This document shows positions 58,929 through 64,000 of a stretch of 64,000 nucleotides of DNA, piece after piece. The notes below the pieces were generated by a model, which searched no databases, was not told where the DNA came from, and was given only the letters and a program-made list of their open reading frames with translations. The stretch covers positions 62,001 through 126,000 of the forward strand of contig NZ_JAUSSG010000004.1 of NCBI RefSeq assembly GCF_030812215.1, read 5' to 3'. The DNA is from Variovorax boronicumulans. Its GTDB lineage: Bacteria; Pseudomonadota; Gammaproteobacteria; Burkholderiales; Burkholderiaceae_C. How positions within the stretch are numbered: the stretch's first letter is position 1; every line of letters begins with the position of its first letter. The position numbers and the translations under genes were made by a program.

Positions 58929-59815
58929 AGGCCCTCTACGATCTTCCCGCACCGGCCAAACTCAACCTGTTCCTGCACATCACCGGCCGGCGCGACGACG
59001 GCTACCACCTGCTGCAGTCCGTCTTCATGCTGATCGACTGGTGCGACACGCTGCACATCGAACTGCGGCGCGACGGCCAGCTGACCCGCGAAGACCTCAC
59101 GACCGAACTGCCCGCCGACGACCTGATCCTGCGCGCCGCCCGCGCACTGCAGGCGCACGCCGCGCCCGGCCAGGGTGCACACATTGGCGTCGCGAAGCAT
59201 GTCCCGGCTCAGGCGGGAATGGGCGGCGGGTCTTCGGATGCAGCCACCTGCCTGCTGGCGCTCAACCGCCTGTGGAACCTGAACCTGCCCTTGTCGCGGC
59301 TCGCGCAAATCGGATTGAAACTGGGCGCCGACGTGCCCTTCTTCCTTGGCGGACACCACGCATGGGTCGAGGGCATCGGCGAGGAAATCACGCCCGTCAC
59401 CCTGCCGTCGGCACGCTTCGCAGTGGTCAAGCCGACCGAAGGATTGGATACCCGCCTAATTTTTTCTGCAGATGATCTTGAACGCTCAACTCCTGTTGCT
59501 ATAATCTCGGGCTTTGCTGCAGATAGCGAACAGCTTGAAGCCCCAAACCTCGCGGACTTAGGTCACAGGGTTTTCGACTTCGGCCACAACGACCTGCAGC
59601 CGGTTGCCCAGCGACTTTGCCCCGCGGTCACCGATGCCATCGAATGGCTCGGCGCCCAAGGATTGAAGGCCCGGATGACCGGCTCCGGAAGTTCGGTGTT
59701 CGCGAAATTGCCGCAAGGGCCGCATGAAGCGGAACTGGTCGAAGCCCCCGTGGGCTGGCAGGTTCGTCAATGCAGCAACCTGGCTGTTCATCCTCTGGTA
59801 GGTTGGGCAACCTGA
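58925..59815 (+). CDS. ispE: 4-diphosphocytidyl-2-C-methyl-D-erythritol kinase
   Basis: A 296-residue GHMP kinase of the MEP isoprenoid pathway, phosphorylating CDP-ME at the 2-hydroxyl. Motifs: LPAPAKLNLFLHITGRRDDG with YHLLQSVFMLIDWCD, the ATP loop VPAQAGMGGGSSDAATCLLA, and LKARMTGSGSSVFAKLP near the end. The length is normal. The ATG overlaps the lolB stop (ATGA), so TPR-lolB-ispE are all coupled. A strong sigma-70-type promoter is embedded in its coding region at 59478-59505, reading toward tRNA-Gln and prs. Confidence 0.96.
   Translation: MKALYDLPAPAKLNLFLHITGRRDDGYHLLQSVFMLIDWCDTLHIELRRDGQLTREDLTTELPADDLILRAARALQAHAAPGQGAHIGVAKHVPAQAGMGGGSSDAATCLLALNRLWNLNLPLSRLAQIGLKLGADVPFFLGGHHAWVEGIGEEITPVTLPSARFAVVKPTEGLDTRLIFSADDLERSTPVAIISGFAADSEQLEAPNLADLGHRVFDFGHNDLQPVAQRLCPAVTDAIEWLGAQGLKARMTGSGSSVFAKLPQGPHEAELVEAPVGWQVRQCSNLAVHPLVGWAT
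59478..59505 (+). promoter_or_regulatory. Sigma-70-type promoter inside ispE
   Basis: TTGAAC (59478-59483) and a perfect TATAAT (59500-59505) are separated by 16 nt. The promoter reads toward tRNA-Gln (from 59885) and prs. The surrounding codons (CTTGAACGCTCAACTCC, TTGCTATAATC) are unusually AT-rich for this gene, supporting selection for promoter function. Confidence 0.65.
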
Positions 59816-59884
59816 AATGGTCGAATCGCTTTTGCGGTCCGACGCGACATATATCGGTTGATGGTGCAAACCATCGACCCGTGT

Positions 59885-59961
59885 AGGGGAGTCGCCAAGC
59901 TGGTTAAGGCACTGGATTTTGATTCCAGCATGCAAAGGTTCGAATCCTTTCTCCCCTGCCA
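59885..59961 (+). tRNA. tRNA-Gln(UUG)
   Basis: A 77-nt gene starting AGGGGAGTCGCCAAGCTGG and ending CTCCCCT-G-CCA with CCA encoded. The acceptor stem is a perfect 7 bp. The anticodon stem CTGGA/TCCAG encloses TTTTGAT, giving anticodon TTG. It lies between ispE and prs, a location conserved in betaproteobacteria. Confidence 0.95.
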
Positions 59962-59972
59962 AATCTATTGAA

Positions 59973-60001
59973 ACTGCGGTCTAACCCCCGCAGTGCTTTT
60001 T
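59973..60001 (+). terminator. Intrinsic terminator after tRNA-Gln
   Basis: Stem ACTGCGG ... CCGCAGT with an 8-nt loop, followed by GCTTTTT. It should release most tRNA transcripts before prs. Confidence 0.65.
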
Positions 60002-60005
60002 AAAA

Positions 60006-60078
60006 ACTGCGGCCTGATGGCCGCAGTGTTTCTTCTGCAGCACACCCGCTGCAATAATCGGCAGCCCACGGGCTGCCA
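60006..60078 (+). promoter_or_regulatory. Two further hairpins in the prs leader
   Basis: ACTGCGGCC-TGAT-GGCCGCAGT (60006-60027, perfect 9 bp, then GTTTCTTC) repeats the arm sequence of the preceding terminator. GGCAGCCC-AC-GGGCTGCC (60061-60078) is a perfect 8-bp dyad about 60 nt before the prs start. The first could be a second terminator; the second may be an mRNA control element. Confidence 0.5.
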
Positions 60079-60137
60079 CGACTCAAAACCTTTTGGCGGC
60101 TTCCTCCAAGCCAATTTCGCACTGCCGGGACGCGCTC

Positions 60138-61112
60138 ATGCAGGCTAATCACCCTGATTTCATGGTTTTCACCGGCAATGCCAATCCCGGCCTCGCCGCA
60201 GAAATCGCGCACAACCTCGGCACCTCGCTGGGCGCCGCACGCGTCGGTCGCTTCTCCGATGGGGAAGTCACCGTCGAAATCAACCAAAACGTCCGCGCAC
60301 GCGACGTGTTCGTGGTGCAGTCGACCTGTGCACCGACCAACGAAAACCTGATGGAACTGCTGATCATGGTCGACGCGCTCAAGCGCGCATCGGCAGAGCG
60401 GATCAGCGCCGTGATTCCCTACTTCGGTTATGCCCGCCAAGACCGCCGCCCGCGTTCGAGCCGCGTGCCGATCTCGGCCAAGGTCGTGGCCAACCTGCTG
60501 GAAACCGTTGGCGTCGAGCGCGTGCTCACGATGGACCTGCATGCCGACCAGATCCAGGGTTTCTTCGACATTCCGGTCGACAACATCTACGCCTCGCCCG
60601 TGCTGCTGGGCGACCTGCGCGCCAAGAACTACGAAGACCTGATCGTGGTCTCGCCCGACGTCGGCGGCGTGGTCCGTGCCCGTGCGCTGGCCAAGCAACT
60701 GAACTGCGACCTCGCGATCATCGACAAGCGCCGCCCGAAGGCCAACGTCAGTGAAGTCATGAACGTGATCGGCGAGATCGACGGCCGCAACTGCGTGATC
60801 ATGGACGACATGATCGACACGGCCGGCACGCTGGTCAAAGCAGCCGAGGTGCTGAAGGAGCGCGGCGCCAAGAGCGTCTACGCCTACTGCACGCACCCGA
60901 TCTTCTCGGGTCCGGCCATCGAGCGAATCACCAAGGGCTCGGCCCTCGATGAAGTGGTCGTGACCAACACCATTCCCCTTTCCGATGCGGCCCTCGCATG
61001 CGGAAAGATCCGCCAGCTCTCCGTGGCACCGCTGATCGCCGAGACGATCCAGCGCATTGCCAAGGGCGAGTCGGTGATGAGTTTGTTCTCGGACCAGGAC
61101 AACCTGTTCTGA
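60138..61112 (+). CDS. prs: Ribose-phosphate pyrophosphokinase (PRPP synthase)
   Basis: A 324-residue class I PRPP synthase, supplying PRPP for nucleotide, His and Trp synthesis. Motifs: [60 protein letters not shown] (flexible loop with catalytic Arg), [20 protein letters not shown], and the PRPP-binding loop [20 protein letters not shown]. The ATG at 60138 gives a normal length; the upstream frame has no better start. It is separated from tRNA-Gln by a hairpin-rich leader and from rplY by a terminator-like hairpin. Confidence 0.97.
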   Translation: MQANHPDFMVFTGNANPGLAAEIAHNLGTSLGAARVGRFSDGEVTVEINQNVRARDVFVVQSTCAPTNENLMELLIMVDALKRASAERISAVIPYFGYARQDRRPRSSRVPISAKVVANLLETVGVERVLTMDLHADQIQGFFDIPVDNIYASPVLLGDLRAKNYEDLIVVSPDVGGVVRARALAKQLNCDLAIIDKRRPKANVSEVMNVIGEIDGRNCVIMDDMIDTAGTLVKAAEVLKERGAKSVYAYCTHPIFSGPAIERITKGSALDEVVVTNTIPLSDAALACGKIRQLSVAPLIAETIQRIAKGESVMSLFSDQDNLF

Positions 61113-61130
61113 CCTGAGAACCAAAGAGCG

Positions 61131-61157
61131 GGCTTCTTTTTCGAAGAAGCCTTTTTG
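61131..61157 (+). terminator. Terminator-like hairpin between prs and rplY
   Basis: GGCTTCTT-TTTC-GAAGAAGCC followed by TTTTT. The stem is 8-9 bp. It lies 19 nt after the prs stop and 46 nt before the rplY start, so rplY may be expressed by readthrough or from its own promoter. Confidence 0.7.
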
Positions 61158-61202
61158 AACCGGAGTCGCACTGGTCGCGGTGGACTCTCACAGGAGCTAG
61201 TT

Positions 61203-61877
61203 ATGAAATTCGTCGCTTTTGAGCGCGCAAAGCAGGGCACGGGTGCGAGCCGCCGTCTCCGCATCTCGGGCAAGACGCCCGGTATCGTCTACGGTGGTGA
61301 AGGCCTGCAGCCCCAGCTGATCGAAATCGATCACAACGCGCTGTGGCACGCCCTCAAGAAGGAAGCCTTCCACTCGTCGGTCCTCGAAATGGAACTCGGC
61401 GGCGCCACCAGCAAAGTGCTGCTGCGCGACGTGCAGTACCACCCGTTCCGCCAGCTGGTGCAACACATCGACTTCCAGCGCGTGGATGCCAAGACCCGCC
61501 TGCACATGAAGGTGCCGCTCCACTTCAAGGGTGAAGAAGAGTCCGAAGCCGTCAAGACCGCGCACAACCTGGTGAACCACGTGATCACCGAGCTGGAAAT
61601 CAGCTGCCTGCCGTCCGATCTGCCCGAGTTCATCGAAGTGGACCTCTCCGGTCTCACGAAGAACGCCACGCTGCACGTCAACGACATCAAGCTGCCCAAG
61701 GGCGTGAAGTTCGTGAGCCACGGCAAGACGAACCCCGTCATCGTGTCGGCCGTGCCGCCGCTGGTCGCCGAAGAGCCGGCACCTGCCGCCGAAGGCGCAG
61801 CTGCTGCCGAAGGCGCCGCACCGGCTGCCGGTGGCAAGCCTGCCGCCAAGACGGCCAAGCCCGCCGCGAAGAAGTAA
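61203..61877 (+). CDS. rplY: Large ribosomal subunit protein bL25 (Ctc type)
   Basis: A 224-residue bL25 of the long, general-stress (Ctc/TL5) type. The N-terminal 5S-rRNA-binding domain (about 1-95) includes [40 protein letters not shown] and [20 protein letters not shown]. The C-terminal beta domain (about 96-190) has [20 protein letters not shown]. An Ala/Pro/Lys-rich tail ends the protein. The ATG at 61203 has a CAGGAGCTAGTT ribosome-binding site. The prs-rplY-pth order is conserved. A strong terminator follows. Confidence 0.96.
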   Translation: MKFVAFERAKQGTGASRRLRISGKTPGIVYGGEGLQPQLIEIDHNALWHALKKEAFHSSVLEMELGGATSKVLLRDVQYHPFRQLVQHIDFQRVDAKTRLHMKVPLHFKGEEESEAVKTAHNLVNHVITELEISCLPSDLPEFIEVDLSGLTKNATLHVNDIKLPKGVKFVSHGKTNPVIVSAVPPLVAEEPAPAAEGAAAAEGAAPAAGGKPAAKTAKPAAKK

Positions 61878-61893
61878 TTCTTCCCGTCCCCTG

Positions 61894-61926
61894 CAAAAGG
61901 CCCGCCGTGTGCGGGCCTTTTGCTTT
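61894..61926 (+). terminator. Intrinsic terminator after rplY
   Basis: AAAAGGCCCGC-CGTGT-GCGGGCCTTTT (61895-61921), a perfect 11-bp arm pair including the A/T flanks, then GCTTTGG. It may work in both directions. It lies between rplY and pth. Confidence 0.85.
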
Positions 61927-61950
61927 GGGGGCGGCGAGATAATTCCCGCC

Positions 61951-62583
61951 ATGATCAAGCTGTTCGTCGGCCTCGGAAACCCGGGCCCTGAGTACGAAGC
62001 CACGCGCCACAACGCGGGCTTCTGGTGGATCGACGCCCTCGCGCGCGACTGGAAACTCAACCTCGTGCCCGAGCGCGGCTACCACGGCCTTGCGGCGCGC
62101 GCCAGCATCGGCGGTCAGAGCGTCTGGCTGCTGGAGCCGCAGACCTTCATGAACCTCTCGGGCAAATCGGTCGCGGCGCTCGCTCGCTTCTTCAAGATCG
62201 CGCCCGAGGAAATTCTTGTGGTGCACGACGAACTCGACGTGGTACCCGGCCAGGCCAAGCTCAAGTTCGGCGGCAGCCATGCAGGCCACAACGGCCTGCG
62301 CGACATCCATGCGCAGCTCGGCACCGGCGACTACTGGCGGCTGCGCCTGGGCATCGGGCATCCCGGCGTGAAGTCGGAGGTGATCAACTGGGTGCTCAAG
62401 AAACCATTGAAGGAACAGCGCGAACTGATCGACGACGCCATCGTCCGCACGCTGCATGCCGCGCCCGCGCTCGTGGCCGGCGAGATGGAAAAAGCGACCA
62501 TGCAGATTCACACGAGCAAACCGCCCCGGCCCAAGCCGCCGCGGCGGGAGCCCGGCGACGGGGGCACGCCTGCCGCCACCTAG
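61951..62583 (+). CDS. pth: Peptidyl-tRNA hydrolase
   Basis: A 210-residue Pth, which releases peptides from prematurely dropped peptidyl-tRNA. Motifs: [20 protein letters not shown] with the catalytic His in [48 protein letters not shown] and [20 protein letters not shown]. The C-terminal 20 residues ([17 protein letters not shown]) are a Pro/Arg-rich extension. The ATG at 61951 follows the rplY terminator by about 25 nt, so initiation from readthrough or a promoter close by is required. Confidence 0.96.
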   Translation: MIKLFVGLGNPGPEYEATRHNAGFWWIDALARDWKLNLVPERGYHGLAARASIGGQSVWLLEPQTFMNLSGKSVAALARFFKIAPEEILVVHDELDVVPGQAKLKFGGSHAGHNGLRDIHAQLGTGDYWRLRLGIGHPGVKSEVINWVLKKPLKEQRELIDDAIVRTLHAAPALVAGEMEKATMQIHTSKPPRPKPPRREPGDGGTPAAT

Positions 62584-62618
62584 CCGGCAACCGGAGTGCA
62601 GGAGGGAGAGAAATAAAA

Positions 62619-63446
<828 letters not shown>

Positions 63447-63493
63447 TCACGGCACATTTGTTGCAGCAGTCAGGTTATGCTGCGCCCCGCCCC

Positions 63494-64000
63494 ATGAGTC
63501 TGTTTCTATTCAAGCGCCTCGCCACGCTGATCGGCACCTTGATCGGCGCTTCGGTCATCGTCTTCCTCGTGCTCGAGATCCTGCCTGGCAACGCCGCGCA
63601 GATGCTCATGGGCCCCGACGCGTCGCCCGACGCCGTCGCGGCGCTGGCCGCCAAGCTCGGCCTCGACCAGCCCGCGTGGACGCGCTACTGGCACTGGATC
63701 GGCGGCCTCCTCACCGGCAACCTCGGCGACAGCTACGCCTACAGCTCGCCGGTGATCGACCTGATCCTCGAACGCCTTGCCCTTACTGTGCCGCTCGCGC
63801 TGCTGGCCATGGCCTTCACCGTGGTCATCGCGCTGCTGGTGGGCGTGACCGCCGCCGCGCGCCACAACAAGCTGGGCGACGTGGGCCTCATGGGCATGGC
63901 GCAGGTCGGTATCGCGATCCCGAATTTCTGGTTCGCGATCATGCTGATCCTGGTGTTCTCGGTGCAGCTGCAATGGTTCTCGGCCGGCGGCTTCGAGGGC
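63494..64000 (+). CDS. ABC transporter permease, DppB/OppB type, N-terminal part
   Basis: 169 codons are visible; the gene continues past the right edge. The protein begins MSLFLFKRLATLIGTLIGAS, whose first transmembrane helix is followed by the DppB-type periplasmic segment EILPGNAAQMLMGPDASPDA and LTGNLGDSYAYSSPV. The second and third helices (LTVPLALLAMAFTVVIALLV; VGIAIPNFWFAIMLILVFSV) follow. This is the permease subunit of a peptide/nickel-type (DppBCDF) importer. The substrate and the rest of the operon lie outside the window. Confidence 0.93.
   Translation, partial: MSLFLFKRLATLIGTLIGASVIVFLVLEILPGNAAQMLMGPDASPDAVAALAAKLGLDQPAWTRYWHWIGGLLTGNLGDSYAYSSPVIDLILERLALTVPLALLAMAFTVVIALLVGVTAAARHNKLGDVGLMGMAQVGIAIPNFWFAIMLILVFSVQLQWFSAGGFEG

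Overview
The window looks like a chromosome segment of a Comamonadaceae betaproteobacterium, most likely Variovorax or a close relative. The evidence is high G+C coding sequence, an abundance of LysR regulators and Bug/TctC-type binding proteins, and the housekeeping orders mutM / TPR protein-lolB-ispE-tRNA-Gln-prs-rplY-pth and yicC-gmk-rpoZ-spoT. Genus assignment is inference from gene content; no database search was possible.

Left part (1-10.9 kb): regulators and catabolic genes. A truncated MarR regulator and an unknown protein are followed by a LysR regulator, two consecutive OmpR-type response regulators that both lack the phosphorylatable aspartate and have no kinase nearby, a Tat-exported lipoprotein phosphoesterase with a LamG-like tail, and a LysR gene divergent from a Bug-type binding protein that is translationally coupled to an amidase. 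A small PLD-like protein and a fragment of a short-chain dehydrogenase end this part.

Centre (10.9-27.3 kb): the most striking locus. Four genes on the minus strand encode secreted DUF11/SdrD/Ig-like proteins of 195, 968, 2411 and 1773 residues. The 2411-residue protein ends in what looks like an outer-membrane beta-barrel. The 1773-residue protein, coupled to it by ATGA, starts with a glycine-rich domain. Intrinsic terminators follow the first and second genes, and a nested dyad lies upstream. I read this as a candidate outer-membrane-anchored surface structure or adhesin system.

Accessory stretch (27.7-37.4 kb): lower G+C in places, with long gaps. It holds a LysR gene, two truncated genes meeting head to head (Bug and FAH families), an XRE regulator, a small zinc-ribbon-like protein, two paralogous Crp/Fnr regulators flanking a degenerate EAL protein, an orphan ORF, and fragments of a LamG protein and an amidohydrolase. 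It stops at the 3' end of tRNA-Ser(UGA), a common island boundary, though no integrase or attachment repeat was seen.

Right part (37.5-64 kb): conserved core. A minus-strand operon carries a Ser/Thr kinase, PP2C phosphatase, rph, rdgB and hemW. The divergent strand has yicC, gmk, rpoZ and spoT. Then come greB, a small exported protein, tRNA-Arg(ACG), a CAU-anticodon tRNA, hrcA divergent from nadK-recN-rapZ, mutY with a dynamin-like GTPase gene, mutM, the TPR-lolB-ispE-tRNA-Gln-prs-rplY-pth series, a DUF4124 protein, a ferredoxin and the start of a peptide-type ABC permease. Together these serve stringent response, nucleotide hygiene, oxidised-guanine repair, lipoprotein sorting, isoprenoid and PRPP synthesis and translation.
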